DNA of 64,000 nucleotides from Pseudomonas sp. F(2018). Its GTDB lineage: Bacteria > Pseudomonadota > Gammaproteobacteria > Pseudomonadales > Pseudomonadaceae. Within the stretch, counting starts at the first letter, position 1. Every line of letters starts with the position of its first letter. The notes under the pieces were generated by a model. It had not been told where the DNA came from. It saw only the letters and a program-made list of their open reading frames with translations, and searched no databases. The translations under genes and the position numbers were made by a program. This document shows positions 17,625-26,851 of the stretch, in pieces. The stretch lies in the NCBI RefSeq assembly GCF_005508865.1, contig NZ_SCOM01000004.1:248001-312000 (forward strand), given 5' to 3'.

Positions 17625-18371
17625 ATGCCCAGCCACAAACTCGACTACGAAATCCTCGGCGCCTCGGCGCAGACCGTTGAGATCATCCTCGACCCGGGCG
17701 AGACGGTGATCGCCGAGGCCGGGGTGATGAACTACATGACCGAGGGCATCCGCTTCGAGACGCGCATGGGTGACGGCTCGGCCAGTGGGGTGCTGGGCAA
17801 GCTGTGGGGCGTCGGCAAGCGCCTGCTCACCGGCGAGTCGCTGTTCATGACCCACTTCAGCAACCAGGGCAACGGCCAGCACCGGGTCGGCTTCGCCGCG
17901 CCCTATCCAGGCACCGTTGTGCCCATCGACCTGAGCCAGGTCGGCGGCCGGCTGATCTGCCAGAAGGACGCCTTCCTCTGCGCCGCCCATGGCACCGAGA
18001 TCGGCATCAGCTTCAACAAGCGCATCGGCGCCGGCTTCTTCGGTGGCGAGGGCTTCATCCTGCAGAAGCTGGAAGGCGACGGCCTGGCCTTCGTGCATGC
18101 CGGCGGCACGGTGATCCGCAAGGAGCTGAACAACGAGACCCTGCGCCTGGACACCGGCTGCCTGGTCGCCTTCACCAGCGGCATCGACTACGACATCGGC
18201 CTGGCCGGCGGACTGAAGAGCATGCTGTTCGGCGGCGAGGGCATCCTGCTCGCCACCCTCAAGGGCACCGGTACCGTATGGGTGCAGAGCCTGCCGTTCT
18301 CGCGCCTGGCCGAGCGCATCTACGACGCCACCTTCCGCGCCCGCGAGGAAGTGCGCGCCGGCGGCAAATAG
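17625..18371 (+). CDS. TIGR00266 / AIM24 family protein
   Basis: 248 residues. The repeated Gly-rich beta pattern (GVMNYMTEGIRFETRMGD, FFGGEGFILQKLEGDG, AGGTVIRKEL) and the conserved LDTGCLVAFTSGIDYDI are typical of the AIM24/TIGR00266 fold, related to tryptophan-RNA-binding attenuator folds. The molecular role in bacteria is unknown. AAGGA precedes the ATG. It sits where PA3696 would be in the P. aeruginosa order. Downstream genes run in the same direction with short gaps. Confidence 0.87.
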   Translation: MPSHKLDYEILGASAQTVEIILDPGETVIAEAGVMNYMTEGIRFETRMGDGSASGVLGKLWGVGKRLLTGESLFMTHFSNQGNGQHRVGFAAPYPGTVVPIDLSQVGGRLICQKDAFLCAAHGTEIGISFNKRIGAGFFGGEGFILQKLEGDGLAFVHAGGTVIRKELNNETLRLDTGCLVAFTSGIDYDIGLAGGLKSMLFGGEGILLATLKGTGTVWVQSLPFSRLAERIYDATFRAREEVRAGGK

Positions 18372-18446
18372 CCTGCGACATCCCGCCCGCGCCAGGTGGG
18401 CGGCCAGCGGGTAAACTGCGCCCTTTTCGTACAACGAGCCTTCCCC

Positions 18447-18776
18447 ATGAGCGAAGAACGCAACGCCATTCCCCTGATTCTCACCGGCATCGCCAGCATC
18501 GTCGGCACCATCGGCGTGCTCTGGTATTACGGCTACGTGCATTTCGCCAAGCAGGAGGACGCCCTGCTGCTGGCCGACTTCACCATGCTCAAGACGGTGC
18601 CCGGCGAGGACTACAAGGTCTCGCTCAAGCCGGCCAACCAGGTGGCCCAGTGCATCGATGGCGTGCTGGTGCTGTTCGATACTCAGCAGAAGGGCCTGAC
18701 CGGCGTGCTGGTGAACGACAAGAAGCAGGCCGTGCGCTGCATGGGTCAGGAAACCCCGCAGGCTCCGCAACAGTAA
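18447..18776 (+). CDS. Hypothetical single-pass membrane protein
   Basis: 109 residues with one hydrophobic helix near the start (IPLILTGIASIVGTIGVLWYYG, about residues 8-29) and a hydrophilic remainder containing two Cys (AQCIDGVL and VRCMG). I do not recognise a family. It is conserved in position in Pseudomonas by my memory of the PA3695 neighbourhood. It lies between the AIM24 and macro-domain genes, all on the plus strand. Confidence 0.7.
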   Translation: MSEERNAIPLILTGIASIVGTIGVLWYYGYVHFAKQEDALLLADFTMLKTVPGEDYKVSLKPANQVAQCIDGVLVLFDTQQKGLTGVLVNDKKQAVRCMGQETPQAPQQ

Positions 18777-18801
18777 GTCGCTGCTGCCGAGGAGGAGCGC
18801 G

Positions 18802-19305
18802 ATGCAGATCGAAGTCTTCCACGGCGACATCACTACCCTGGCGTTGGACGCCATCGTCAACGCCGCCAACAGTTCGCTGCTCGGCGGCGGCGGCGTGGAT
18901 GGCGCCATTCACCGCGCCGCCGGTCCCGAGCTGTTGGCCGCCTGCCGCGCACTGGGCGGTTGCCCCACCGGCGAGGCGCGCATCACTCCGGGTTTTCGCC
19001 TGCCGGCGCGCTGGGTGATCCACACGGTGGGGCCGGTCTGGCAGGGCGGTGAGCGTGGCGAGCCGGCGCTGCTGGCCGCCTGTTACCGCAACAGCCTGGC
19101 CTTGGCCGATGCCCAGGGCTGTTCCGGCATCGCCTTTCCCGCCATCAGCTGCGGCGTCTATGGCTATCCGCCGGAAGCGGCCGCCCGCATCGCCGTGACC
19201 GAGCTGCGCCGCCCGCACCCTGCCGGCAGCACGCTGCGGCGTGCCGTGCTGGTGGCCTTCTCCGTAGACATGGCCGCTCTCTACCGAGCTGTGCTCGGCA
19301 CATGA
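18802..19305 (+). CDS. Macro domain protein, O-acetyl-ADP-ribose deacetylase (YmdB-like)
   Basis: 167 residues forming a single macro domain. The ADP-ribose pocket motifs are clear: GDITTLALDAIVNAANSSLLGGGGVD (shown in parts: GDITTL, VNAANSSL, GGGGVDGAIH) and the distal IAFPAISCGVYGYP. YmdB-type enzymes hydrolyse O-acetyl-ADP-ribose, and E. coli YmdB also modulates RNase III. AGGAGG precedes the ATG. A bidirectional hairpin terminator begins at its stop codon. Confidence 0.9.
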   Translation: MQIEVFHGDITTLALDAIVNAANSSLLGGGGVDGAIHRAAGPELLAACRALGGCPTGEARITPGFRLPARWVIHTVGPVWQGGERGEPALLAACYRNSLALADAQGCSGIAFPAISCGVYGYPPEAAARIAVTELRRPHPAGSTLRRAVLVAFSVDMAALYRAVLGT

Positions 19306-19331
19306 AAAAGCCCGCCGAAGCGGGGCTTTTT
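19305..19331. terminator. Bidirectional terminator between macro-domain gene and lptF
   Basis: AAAAAGCCC (19305-19313) and GGGCTTTTT (19323-19331) bracket a GC-rich loop, with A runs on one side and T runs on the other, serving both convergent genes. Confidence 0.8.
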
Positions 19332-19343
19332 CACGCGGCGACG

Positions 19344-20123
19344 TTACAGCCGTGCGCGTGGTGCCACCGGACCCTGGCCGTGGGCGATGGTCACTTCCAC
19401 CCGGCGGTTGAGGGTGCGCGAGTCGGCGGTGTCATTGCTGGCGACCGGATAGTCCTGGCCGAGGCCGTGGGTGGTGATGCGCCGCGGATCGACGCCCATG
19501 GCCACCAGGGCGCTGCGCACCGAGTCGGCACGGGCCTGGGACAGGCGCAGGTTGTGGTCGCGAGTACCGGTGCTATCGGTGAAGCCTTCCACCACCACCT
19601 GGCGCTCCGGGTTCTGCAGCAGGTAGTTGCCCAGCTCCTGCACGTTCCGCATGCCGGCACTGGTCAGCTGCGCGCGATCCACCTCGAACAGCACGTCACC
19701 CAGGGTCACCACCGAGCCACGCTCGGTCTCCTGGGCCTGCAGGTGCTGCAGCAACACGTCGACCTGCTGGTTGCGCGCGTCCAGTTGCGCTTGGGTGCGC
19801 TGGGCCGGAGCGGTCTTCAGCGCCTCTTCGGCGTTCTTCTGCAGGATGGTCTCCTTGGCCACGTCGATGCGCCGGTTGGCCTGGTAGGCCAGGTGGTCGA
19901 CCTGCACGCTGCCCTGGCCGGACTCGTAGGCCTGGTTGGCACGGGTCAGCATGTCGCCGGCTTCCTTGGTTTCCACGCCCGCCAGGGTCTGCGCCTGCGG
20001 GTTGGCCTGCAGCTCGGCATAGCCGGCGCGCGCCTTTTCCAGATTGGGATTGGGTTCGTGGGCACAGCCCGCCAGCACCAGGGCCAGGGCGGAAAGGGTG
20101 AACAGATGGGTCGTACGGTTCAT
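19344..20123 (-). CDS. lptF: OmpA-family peptidoglycan-associated lipoprotein LptF
   Basis: 259 residues with a lipobox LVLAGC (Cys near 20), a DUF4398-type helical region (about 28-120) and a C-terminal OmpA-like domain with the peptidoglycan-binding pattern VVEGFTDSTGTRDHNLRLS and RRVEVTI. GGAGGAG stands 8 bases before the ATG. It lies 19 bases after a DUF4398 lipoprotein gene. The pair matches P. aeruginosa PA3691-PA3692, where LptF is an AlgU-dependent envelope-stress lipoprotein (from memory). A weak AlgU-like promoter is seen upstream of the pair. Confidence 0.85.
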   Translation of the reverse strand: MNRTTHLFTLSALALVLAGCAHEPNPNLEKARAGYAELQANPQAQTLAGVETKEAGDMLTRANQAYESGQGSVQVDHLAYQANRRIDVAKETILQKNAEEALKTAPAQRTQAQLDARNQQVDVLLQHLQAQETERGSVVTLGDVLFEVDRAQLTSAGMRNVQELGNYLLQNPERQVVVEGFTDSTGTRDHNLRLSQARADSVRSALVAMGVDPRRITTHGLGQDYPVASNDTADSRTLNRRVEVTIAHGQGPVAPRARL

Positions 20124-20142
20124 GAGCGTCGCTCCTCCATGG

Positions 20143-20523
20143 TCACTGCACGATGATCGGGGTACGCGATCCTTCTTCACGGATCTGCTGCACGCCCTGC
20201 TGGGCGTCGTCCAGGTTGCGCTGGGCCTTGCCGGCCAGGGCGCGGCGCTCGGCGACGCGAGCGTCGGCCTCGGCCTGCTCGATCAGGCGGCGGGCCTGCT
20301 CGTACTCCTGGTCCTGCATCAGCAGCTGGGCCTGGGTCATCTTGTCCTGTGCCGCCTTCATGTCCGCCGGAGCGTACTCGGGGCCGCCAGCGGCCTCGGC
20401 ACTCTTGATCACCGCGGTGGCGGAGGCGAGCTGTTCGGTGGGCGGATTGCCGGCGCACCCGGCCAGTGCCAGGCTGCCGCCGATGGCGAGGGTGAGCAGA
20501 AGTGTTCTCGGGCTGTTGATCAT
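20143..20523 (-). CDS. DUF4398 lipoprotein
   Basis: 126 residues with a signal peptide and lipobox ALAGC (Cys near 23), then a long amphipathic helix rich in Ala, Glu and Gln (MKAAQDKMTQAQLLMQDQEY), typical of DUF4398. I begin at the ATG of MINSPRTLL because the secretion signal starts there; an upstream extension of 46 codons has no such logic. First gene of an operon with lptF. Probable role in envelope structure. Confidence 0.85.
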   Translation of the reverse strand: MINSPRTLLLTLAIGGSLALAGCAGNPPTEQLASATAVIKSAEAAGGPEYAPADMKAAQDKMTQAQLLMQDQEYEQARRLIEQAEADARVAERRALAGKAQRNLDDAQQGVQQIREEGSRTPIIVQ

Positions 20524-20631
20524 GGTCTTGGCTCCATGCAGTTCCATTGTCAAAAAACGACTTGCCTGCCGGATGTCAGCGGATAGGCGAAGAAGCCTTG
20601 TTAATCGCTGCCGTTTGCCCCGGCCTAGTGC

Positions 20632-20659
20632 TGTGACTGCCAGCCGAAAACGAACGTTC
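20632..20659 (-). promoter_or_regulatory. Possible AlgU (sigma-22) promoter for the DUF4398-lptF operon
   Basis: On the minus strand GAACGTT (20659-20653) is followed after 16 bases by TCACA (20636-20632). The sigma-E/AlgU consensus I recall is GAACTT, 16-17 bases, TCTGA or TCAAA. Position and known AlgU control of lptF support it; the match is imperfect. Confidence 0.4.
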
Positions 20660-20678
20660 AAGATTTTTCACGCGCATG

Positions 20679-20702
20679 AAAAAGGCCCCGGGATGGGGCC
20701 TT
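20679..20702 (-). terminator. Terminator for the PA3688-like gene
   Basis: On the minus strand AAGGCCCC, a 5-base loop and GGGGCCTT are followed by a T run; it lies 15 bases beyond the stop codon. Confidence 0.78.
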
Positions 20703-20717
20703 GGCGGGGCGGGCGAC

Positions 20718-21062
20718 TCAGTGCTTGGTGCTGTCGCTCTGCGCGGTCAGTTGTTGCAGGTACTTGCGCGACAGGGCGAGAAAGCGTGGCGTGGGGCCGA
20801 TGTCCTCGTACAGCGGGTCGCCCTGTTCGTCGGTGGCAACCACCTTGTGGCCCTTGACGTAGGGCAGGCTGGCCTCCAGTTCTTCCAGCGCCGAACTGAT
20901 CAATTCGCCGAGCAGTTCCTCGGCACTGCGCTTCGGATACATCTCGGACAGCGCCGCTAGGCGCGCCGCCGACTCCAGGTCGAGATGGATGTGGTACTGG
21001 CTTTGGGTCAGACGACCCTTGGCGTTCTGCTCCCAATGGCGGGTGAGTTCTCTGATCTTCAT
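20718..21062 (-). CDS. Conserved hypothetical protein (PA3688-like)
   Basis: 114 residues starting MKIRELTRHWEQNAKG. The start is the ATG at 21062 with GAGG 5 bases upstream; the in-frame GTG two codons earlier is less likely. The N-terminal part (LTQSQYHIHLDLESAARLAALSEMYPKRS followed by ELLGELISSALEELE, in separate segments) hints at a small helical, ribbon-helix-helix-like dimer. The C-terminus is polar. It is divergent from ppc, as remembered for PA3688. Function unknown. Confidence 0.75.
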   Translation of the reverse strand: MKIRELTRHWEQNAKGRLTQSQYHIHLDLESAARLAALSEMYPKRSAEELLGELISSALEELEASLPYVKGHKVVATDEQGDPLYEDIGPTPRFLALSRKYLQQLTAQSDSTKH

Positions 21063-21256
21063 AGGCACCTCGGTGGCCCATTCGTGGTGGGCGGATACGG
21101 CCCGGGAACTGCCTGTAGGCCGGGCACGGGCGCTTGTGACGCCCGCAAGGTTCAGACTAGCTCGCTGGCGTTCGCCTAGCGGCCGTTCGTCGTGTGCTTG
21201 TAAGAATGGGTCGCCCTGTGCAAGCTGAGGGCTCTATCCCGAGGGAGAGAAGGGTC

Positions 21257-23893
21257 ATGGCAGAGATCGATGCGCGCCTGCGCGAAGAGGTTCACCTGCT
21301 CGGCGAGCTGCTCGGCGACACCATCCGCAATCAGCTCGGCGAGGCCTTCCTGGCCAAGATCGAGCTGATCCGCCAGGGCTCCAAGGCCGGGCGCAAGGGT
21401 TCCTCGGCCGGCGAGCAGCAACTGCGCGAGACCCTCGCCGCGCTCAGCGACGACGAGCTGCTGCCGGTGGCGCGCGCCTTCAATCAGTTCCTCAACCTGG
21501 CCAACATCGCCGAGCAGTACCACCGCATCCGCCGCCGGCGCCCGGACGAGGCTCAGCCCTTCGACGACCGCGTGCTGGCCGAGCTGCTGCAACGCCTGGT
21601 GGCGGGCGGCCACAAGCCGGAGCAGCTGGCGCGCCAGCTCGGCCGTGTGGACATCGAGCTGGTGCTCACCGCCCATCCCACCGAGGTGGCGCGGCGCACC
21701 CTGATCCAGAAGTACGACGCGATCGCCGCGCAGCTGGCAGCCCTGGACCACGCCGACCTGTCTGCCGCCGAGCGCGACCAGGCGCGGCTCAAGCTGCGCC
21801 GGCTGATCGCTGAGGCCTGGCACACCGAGGAAATCCGCCGCAGCCGGCCCAGCCCGGTGGACGAGGCCAAGTGGGGCTTCGCGGTGATCGAGCATTCCCT
21901 GTGGCAGGCCTTGCCGAGCTTCCTGCGCAAGGCCGACCAGGCCCTGCACGACGCCTGCGGCCTGCGCCTGCCGCTGGAGGCGGCGCCGGTGCGCTTCGCC
22001 TCCTGGATGGGCGGCGACCGCGACGGCAACCCCAATGTCACCGCCGAGGTCAGCCGCAAGGTGCTGCTGCTGGCGCGCTGGATGGCTGCCGACCTCTATC
22101 TGCGCGACGTCGACCGCCTGGCCGCCGAGCTGTCCATGCAGCAGGCCAGCGACGAGCTGCGCGTGCGCGTCGGCGTGCATCCCGAGCCCTACCGGGCCCT
22201 GCTCAAGCAGCTGCGCGAGCGCCTGCGGGCCACCCGCGCCTGGGCCGAGGCGGCGCTGGACGACGAGGTTGCACCCGGCCCCGAGGTGCTGCACGACAAC
22301 CGCGAGCTGCTCGAACCGCTGGAGCTCTGCTACCACTCCCTGCACGCCTGCGGCATGGGCGTGATCGCCGAGGGCGAGCTGCTCGACTGCCTGCGCCGCG
22401 CCGCCTGCTTCGGCCTGTTCCTGGTGCGCCTGGACATCCGCCAGGACGCCGCGCGGCATGCCGCCGCCATGGCCGAGATCACCGACTACCTGGGCCTGGG
22501 CAACTATGCCGAGTGGGATGAGGAACAGCGCCTCGAGTTCCTCCTGCGCGAACTGGACAACCGCCGCCCGCTGCTGCCGCCGCACCATCGCCCCTCGGCC
22601 GAGACCGCCGAGGTATTGGCCACCTGCCGGGTGATCGCCGCAGCGCCGGCGGCTTCGCTCGGCACCTACGTCATCTCCATGGCCGGTGCCCCGTCGGATG
22701 TGCTGGCGGTGCAACTGCTATTAAAGGAAGCCGGTCTGCAGCGACCGATGCGGGTTGCACCCTTGTTCGAGACCCTGGCCGATCTGGACAACGCCGGCCC
22801 GTCCATCGACCGTCTGCTCGGCCTGCACGGCTACCGCGCGCGCCTGCATGGTCCGCAGGAAGTGATGATCGGCTATTCCGACTCGGCCAAGGACGCCGGG
22901 ACCACGGCCGCCGCCTGGGCCCAGTACCGGGCTCAGGAGACCCTGGTCGGTGTCTGTCGCAAGCACGAGGTCGAGCTGCTGCTGTTCCACGGCCGCGGTG
23001 GCACCGTCGGACGTGGCGGCGGCCCGGCCCATGCGGCCATCCTGTCGCAACCGCCGGGTTCGGTGTCCGGGCGTTTCCGCACCACCGAGCAGGGCGAGAT
23101 GATCCGCTTCAAGTTCGGCCTGCCGCAGCTGGCCGAGCAGAACCTCAACCTGTACCTGGCCGCCGTGCTGGAGGCGACCCTGCAGCCACCGCCCGCGCCG
23201 GAGCCGGCCTGGCGCTCGGCCATGGACCGCCTGGCCGCCGATGGCGTGGCCGCCTACCGTGCGGTGGTGCGCGAGCATCCGCAGTTCGTCGAGTACTTCC
23301 GCCAGGCCACGCCGGAGCAGGAACTCGGCCGCCTGCCGCTAGGCAGCCGCCCGGCCAAGCGCCGCGCCGGTGGGGTGGAGAGCCTGCGCGCCATCCCGTG
23401 GATCTTCGCCTGGACCCAGACCCGCCTGATGCTGCCGGCCTGGCTGGGCTGGGAGCAGGCCCTGGACAAGGCCATCCAGGGCGGTGGCAAGGGCCTGCTG
23501 GAGGACATGCGCGAGCACTGGCCGTTCTTCCGTACGCGCATCGACATGCTGGAGATGGTGCTGGCCAAGGCCGACCTGGCGATTGCCGCGCTGTATGACG
23601 AGCGGCTGGTCAGTTCCGAGCTGCGACCGCTGGGTGCGCAGTTGCGCGACCTATTGTCGCAGTGCCGCTCCATGGTGCTGGGTCTGACCCATCAGTCGGA
23701 GCTGCTCACCCACAGTCCGGAGACCCGCGAGGCGATCACCGTGCGCAACATCTATCTGGACCCGCTACACCTGCTCCAGGCCGAGCTGCTGGCCCGTTGC
23801 AGGCTGCGCGAGAACCCGGTGGACAGCCCTCTGGAACAGGCTTTACTGGTGAGTGTCGCGGGCATCGCAGCAGGGTTGCGCAACACCGGTTGA
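21257..23893 (+). CDS. ppc: Phosphoenolpyruvate carboxylase
   Basis: 878 residues. The enzyme adds bicarbonate to phosphoenolpyruvate to make oxaloacetate, refilling the TCA cycle. Catalytic signatures are VLTAHPTEVARR (His140), MGGDRDGNPNVT, GYSDSAKDAG and the mobile loop FHGRGGTVGRGGGP; the C-terminus is the usual NTG. The start MAEIDARLREEVHLLG is chosen over an upstream in-frame ATG because the family begins here and GAGAGAAGGG lies just upstream. Single gene, followed by a 160-base gap to adk. Confidence 0.96.
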   Translation: MAEIDARLREEVHLLGELLGDTIRNQLGEAFLAKIELIRQGSKAGRKGSSAGEQQLRETLAALSDDELLPVARAFNQFLNLANIAEQYHRIRRRRPDEAQPFDDRVLAELLQRLVAGGHKPEQLARQLGRVDIELVLTAHPTEVARRTLIQKYDAIAAQLAALDHADLSAAERDQARLKLRRLIAEAWHTEEIRRSRPSPVDEAKWGFAVIEHSLWQALPSFLRKADQALHDACGLRLPLEAAPVRFASWMGGDRDGNPNVTAEVSRKVLLLARWMAADLYLRDVDRLAAELSMQQASDELRVRVGVHPEPYRALLKQLRERLRATRAWAEAALDDEVAPGPEVLHDNRELLEPLELCYHSLHACGMGVIAEGELLDCLRRAACFGLFLVRLDIRQDAARHAAAMAEITDYLGLGNYAEWDEEQRLEFLLRELDNRRPLLPPHHRPSAETAEVLATCRVIAAAPAASLGTYVISMAGAPSDVLAVQLLLKEAGLQRPMRVAPLFETLADLDNAGPSIDRLLGLHGYRARLHGPQEVMIGYSDSAKDAGTTAAAWAQYRAQETLVGVCRKHEVELLLFHGRGGTVGRGGGPAHAAILSQPPGSVSGRFRTTEQGEMIRFKFGLPQLAEQNLNLYLAAVLEATLQPPPAPEPAWRSAMDRLAADGVAAYRAVVREHPQFVEYFRQATPEQELGRLPLGSRPAKRRAGGVESLRAIPWIFAWTQTRLMLPAWLGWEQALDKAIQGGGKGLLEDMREHWPFFRTRIDMLEMVLAKADLAIAALYDERLVSSELRPLGAQLRDLLSQCRSMVLGLTHQSELLTHSPETREAITVRNIYLDPLHLLQAELLARCRLRENPVDSPLEQALLVSVAGIAAGLRNTG

Positions 23894-24053
23894 AGCCCCG
23901 CCGCCTCCGACTTTCGGTGGCTTGTGCCGCACCGAAGCGCTGTGTATTGTGGCCCTCCTTTTGGCCGCTCAGTGACGCCGAAACCCAAATATTGAGATTG
24001 GCCCCACGAGGCGAATCCGACGACTTTCTGTCTTTATTTTGAGGAGCACTTCG

Positions 24054-24701
24054 ATGCGCGTGATTCTGCTGGGGGCGCCCGGTGCCGGCAAAGGTACCCA
24101 GGCTGGTTTCATCACCAAGAAGTTCGGTATTCCGCAGATTTCCACCGGCGACATGCTGCGTGCCGCGGTCAAGGCCGGCACCGAGCTGGGCCTGAAGGCC
24201 AAGAGCATCATGGAAAGCGGCGGTCTGGTCTCCGATGACCTGATCATCAACCTGGTCAAGGAGCGCATCGCACAGCCGGATTGCGCCAAGGGCTTCCTGT
24301 TCGACGGCTTCCCACGCACCATTCCCCAGGCCGAAGCCCTGAAGGAAGCCGGCGTGACCATCGACAACGTGGTCGAGATCGCCGTCGACGACGAAGAGAT
24401 CGTCCAGCGCATCGCCGGTCGCCGTGTGCACGAGGCCAGCGGCCGCGTCTACCACCTGGTCTACAATCCGCCGAAGGTGGAAGGCAAGGACGACGAGACC
24501 GGCGACGAGCTAGTCCAGCGCAAGGACGACACCGAGGAAACCGTGCGTCACCGCCTGTCCGTCTACCACTCGCAGACCAAGCCGCTGGTGGACTTCTACC
24601 AGAAGCTGGCCGCCGCCGAAGGCACCCCGAAGTACAGCGCCATCGCCGGCGTCGGCTCGGTGGACGAGATCACCGCCAAGGTGTTCGCCGCCCTCAGCTG
24701 A
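24054..24701 (+). CDS. adk: Adenylate kinase
   Basis: 215 residues interconverting ATP plus AMP and two ADP. The P-loop is LLGAPGAGKGTQ, the AMP site includes STGDMLRAA and LFDGFPRT, and a long-type LID runs from about 122 to 160 (RVHEASGRVYHLVYNPP) without a four-Cys zinc site, so it is the zinc-free form. GAGGAG precedes the ATG. A perfect 12-base hairpin follows. The neighbours ppc and tsaB match the P. aeruginosa order. Confidence 0.97.
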   Translation: MRVILLGAPGAGKGTQAGFITKKFGIPQISTGDMLRAAVKAGTELGLKAKSIMESGGLVSDDLIINLVKERIAQPDCAKGFLFDGFPRTIPQAEALKEAGVTIDNVVEIAVDDEEIVQRIAGRRVHEASGRVYHLVYNPPKVEGKDDETGDELVQRKDDTEETVRHRLSVYHSQTKPLVDFYQKLAAAEGTPKYSAIAGVGSVDEITAKVFAALS

Positions 24702-24718
24702 TTGGCTGTGCGTTCTGT

Positions 24719-24745
24719 CCAACGGCCCGCATCGCGGGCCGTTGG
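24719..24745 (+). terminator. Hairpin after adk
   Basis: CCAACGGCCCGC (24719-24730) and GCGGGCCGTTGG (24734-24745) form a perfect 12-bp stem with loop ATC. The T run is interrupted (CGTTTAT), so termination may be partial. Confidence 0.65.
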
Positions 24746-24787
24746 CGTTTATACTGCCCGCCTTTTTCTGCCCCACCGGATATGCCG

Positions 24788-25471
24788 ATGACCACCCTGC
24801 TGGCCCTGGATACCGCCACCGAAGCCTGCTCCGTCGCCCTGCTGCACGACGGCAAGGTGCTCAGCCACTACGAAGTGGCGCCACGCCTGCACGCCCAGCG
24901 CCTGCTGCCGATGATCCACGACCTGCTCGGCGAGGCCGGGGTGGCCCTGGCCGCGGTGGATGCCATTGCCTTCGGCCGCGGCCCGGGTGCCTTCACCGGC
25001 GTGCGCATCGCCATCGGCGTGGTTCAGGGCCTGGCGTTCGCCCTGGACAAGCCGGTGCTACCGGTTTCCAACCTGGCGGTGCTGGCCCAGCGTGCGCTGC
25101 GCGAGCATGGCGCGCAGCAGGTGGCCGCGGCCATCGATGCGCGCATGGACGAGGTGTACTGGGGTTGCTACGCCGCCGAGCAGGGCGAGATGCGCCTGCA
25201 GGGTATCGAGGCGGTGCTGACGCCGGAGCGTGCCGAGCTGCCGCGTGGCGCCAGTGGCGACTGGTTCGCCGCCGGCACCGGCTGGGGCACCTATGGCGCG
25301 CGTATCGCCCTGACCCCGAGTGGCAGCGACAACGCCATGCTGCCGCATGCCCAGGACCTGCTGAACCTGGCAACTTTCGCCTGGCAGCGCGGCGAGGCGC
25401 TGCCAGCCGACGAGGCGCAGCCGGTGTATCTGCGGGACAACGTGGCCACGCCCAAGGCCCCCAAGCCCTAG
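24788..25471 (+). CDS. tsaB: tRNA threonylcarbamoyladenosine biosynthesis protein TsaB
   Basis: 227 residues of the TsaB fold (LLALDTATEACSVALL, VDAIAFGRGPGAFTGVRI, AIDARMDEVYW). TsaB is the scaffold partner of TsaD and TsaE in making the t6A modification on ANN-decoding tRNAs. Start MTTLLALD at 24788 is chosen as the family start; an ATG two codons earlier is equally close to a weak CGGAT. The last residues, YLRDNVATPKAPKP, are typical of pseudomonads. Confidence 0.93.
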   Translation: MTTLLALDTATEACSVALLHDGKVLSHYEVAPRLHAQRLLPMIHDLLGEAGVALAAVDAIAFGRGPGAFTGVRIAIGVVQGLAFALDKPVLPVSNLAVLAQRALREHGAQQVAAAIDARMDEVYWGCYAAEQGEMRLQGIEAVLTPERAELPRGASGDWFAAGTGWGTYGARIALTPSGSDNAMLPHAQDLLNLATFAWQRGEALPADEAQPVYLRDNVATPKAPKP

Positions 25472-25577
25472 GCCTGCCGCTTCGCTGTGGCGCCTTCCGT
25501 CCGCTGCCGGCCTGAGCAAATTGCCATTTTTATCTGGCGCCGCTAAATTGCCACCCACGTATTCCGAGCAGTAACCG

Positions 25578-25925
25578 ATGCGTCTCGACGGCCTCTCTTC
25601 CTCTTATTCGCTGGATCGCAGCTCTCGCCCGGGCAGCGCGGTCACGCCTTTCCGTGAGGCGCAGCGCGAGGTCGAGCAACGCCGCGAACAGCCCGCTTCG
25701 CCGTCCGCCACCCAGGGTTACGAGCAGCTCGCCCAGCCGCGCAAGGTGCAGGCCGGCAACGCCAGCAGCGACAGCCTGCCGGCGCGCTACCAGGACAACG
25801 TCACCCAGCAGCAGCGCGGCTTCAGTGCCAAGGCCAACCAGGCCCTGGCCGCCTACGGCAACACCGCCGGCTACACCGACGACCGCGACGCCAGCGAAGT
25901 TCTCGGCCTCGACCTCTACGCCTGA
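25578..25925 (+). CDS. Conserved hypothetical protein
   Basis: 115 residues, hydrophilic and low in complexity (VEQRREQPASPSATQGYEQL), with no signal peptide or membrane segment. It ends EVLGLDLYA. I do not recognise a domain. Its stop and the start of the next gene share a base in TGATG, so the two are translationally coupled. It occupies the place of PA3684 (from memory). The ribosome-binding site is weak. Confidence 0.7.
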   Translation: MRLDGLSSSYSLDRSSRPGSAVTPFREAQREVEQRREQPASPSATQGYEQLAQPRKVQAGNASSDSLPARYQDNVTQQQRGFSAKANQALAAYGNTAGYTDDRDASEVLGLDLYA

Positions 25926-26779
25926 TGCTGCCTTACTTCCTCGGCTGCCCGTCGTGGAACGAGCCGGCCTGGCGCGGCAGCTTCTATCCCGCCGACCTGC
26001 GCCCCGCCGATACCCTGAGCCACTATGCCGCCACCTTCAATGCAGTGGAGGGCAATACCACCTTCTATGCCCGGCCCGCGCCGCAGACCGTGCAGCGCTG
26101 GGCCGAGCAGATGCCGGCGCACTTTCGCTTCTGCGCCAAGCTGCCACGCGATATCAGCCATAACGGCGATCTGCGCGACCACTTCACCGCCACCACCGAC
26201 TTCCTGCAGCTGCTGGCGCCGCTCGGCGAGCGGGTCGCACCCCTGTGGTTGCAGGTGCCGGCTAGTTTCGGTCCGTCGCGCCTGGGCGAGCTGCTGGCCT
26301 GGCTCGACGAGTTCTCCAGTCGCGCCATTGCCGTGGAGCTGCGCCATCCGGCGTTCTTCGCCAGGGAGGAGGACGAGCGCCTGCTCAATCGAAGCCTGCA
26401 GGAGCGCGGGGTGGAGCGCATCTGTCTGGACTCGCGGGCGCTGTTCGCCTGCACCTCGCGCGACGCCGCGGTGCTGCATGCCCAGTCGAAGAAGCCGCGC
26501 CTGCCGCCACGGCCGACGGCTTTCAGCGCCAGCCCGCAGCTGCGCTTCATCGGCGGGCCGGACCTGGATGCCAACCAGGCCTTTCTCGAACCCTGGCTGG
26601 ACAAGGTCGCCGCCTGGATCGAGCAGGGCCTGAAGCCTCATGTGTTCCTGCATACCCCGGACAACCACCTGGCGGCGGCCCAGGCCCTGCGCTTCCACGC
26701 CGCCCTTAGCGAGCGCCTGCCCGGCCTGCCGGCGCTGGCGCAGGTGGAACCCGAGGTGGAGCAGCTCGGTCTGCTCTGA
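25925..26779 (+). CDS. DUF72 family protein (YecE-like)
   Basis: 284 residues with a TIM-barrel-like DUF72 pattern: YFLGCPSWNEPAWRGSFYP at the start, FNAVEGNTTFYARP, FCAKLPRDISH, AVELRHPAFF and the late VFLHTPDNH. The family's enzymatic role is not known to me. The start overlaps the stop of the preceding small gene, suggesting co-translation. Confidence 0.88.
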   Translation: MLPYFLGCPSWNEPAWRGSFYPADLRPADTLSHYAATFNAVEGNTTFYARPAPQTVQRWAEQMPAHFRFCAKLPRDISHNGDLRDHFTATTDFLQLLAPLGERVAPLWLQVPASFGPSRLGELLAWLDEFSSRAIAVELRHPAFFAREEDERLLNRSLQERGVERICLDSRALFACTSRDAAVLHAQSKKPRLPPRPTAFSASPQLRFIGGPDLDANQAFLEPWLDKVAAWIEQGLKPHVFLHTPDNHLAAAQALRFHAALSERLPGLPALAQVEPEVEQLGLL

Positions 26780-26851
26780 CAGGGGCGCGCCTTTCCGTCC
26801 GTCATGCGGGCGGCTAGGGTTGCCACTTCACTCAGCGCAAGGAGCAGCACC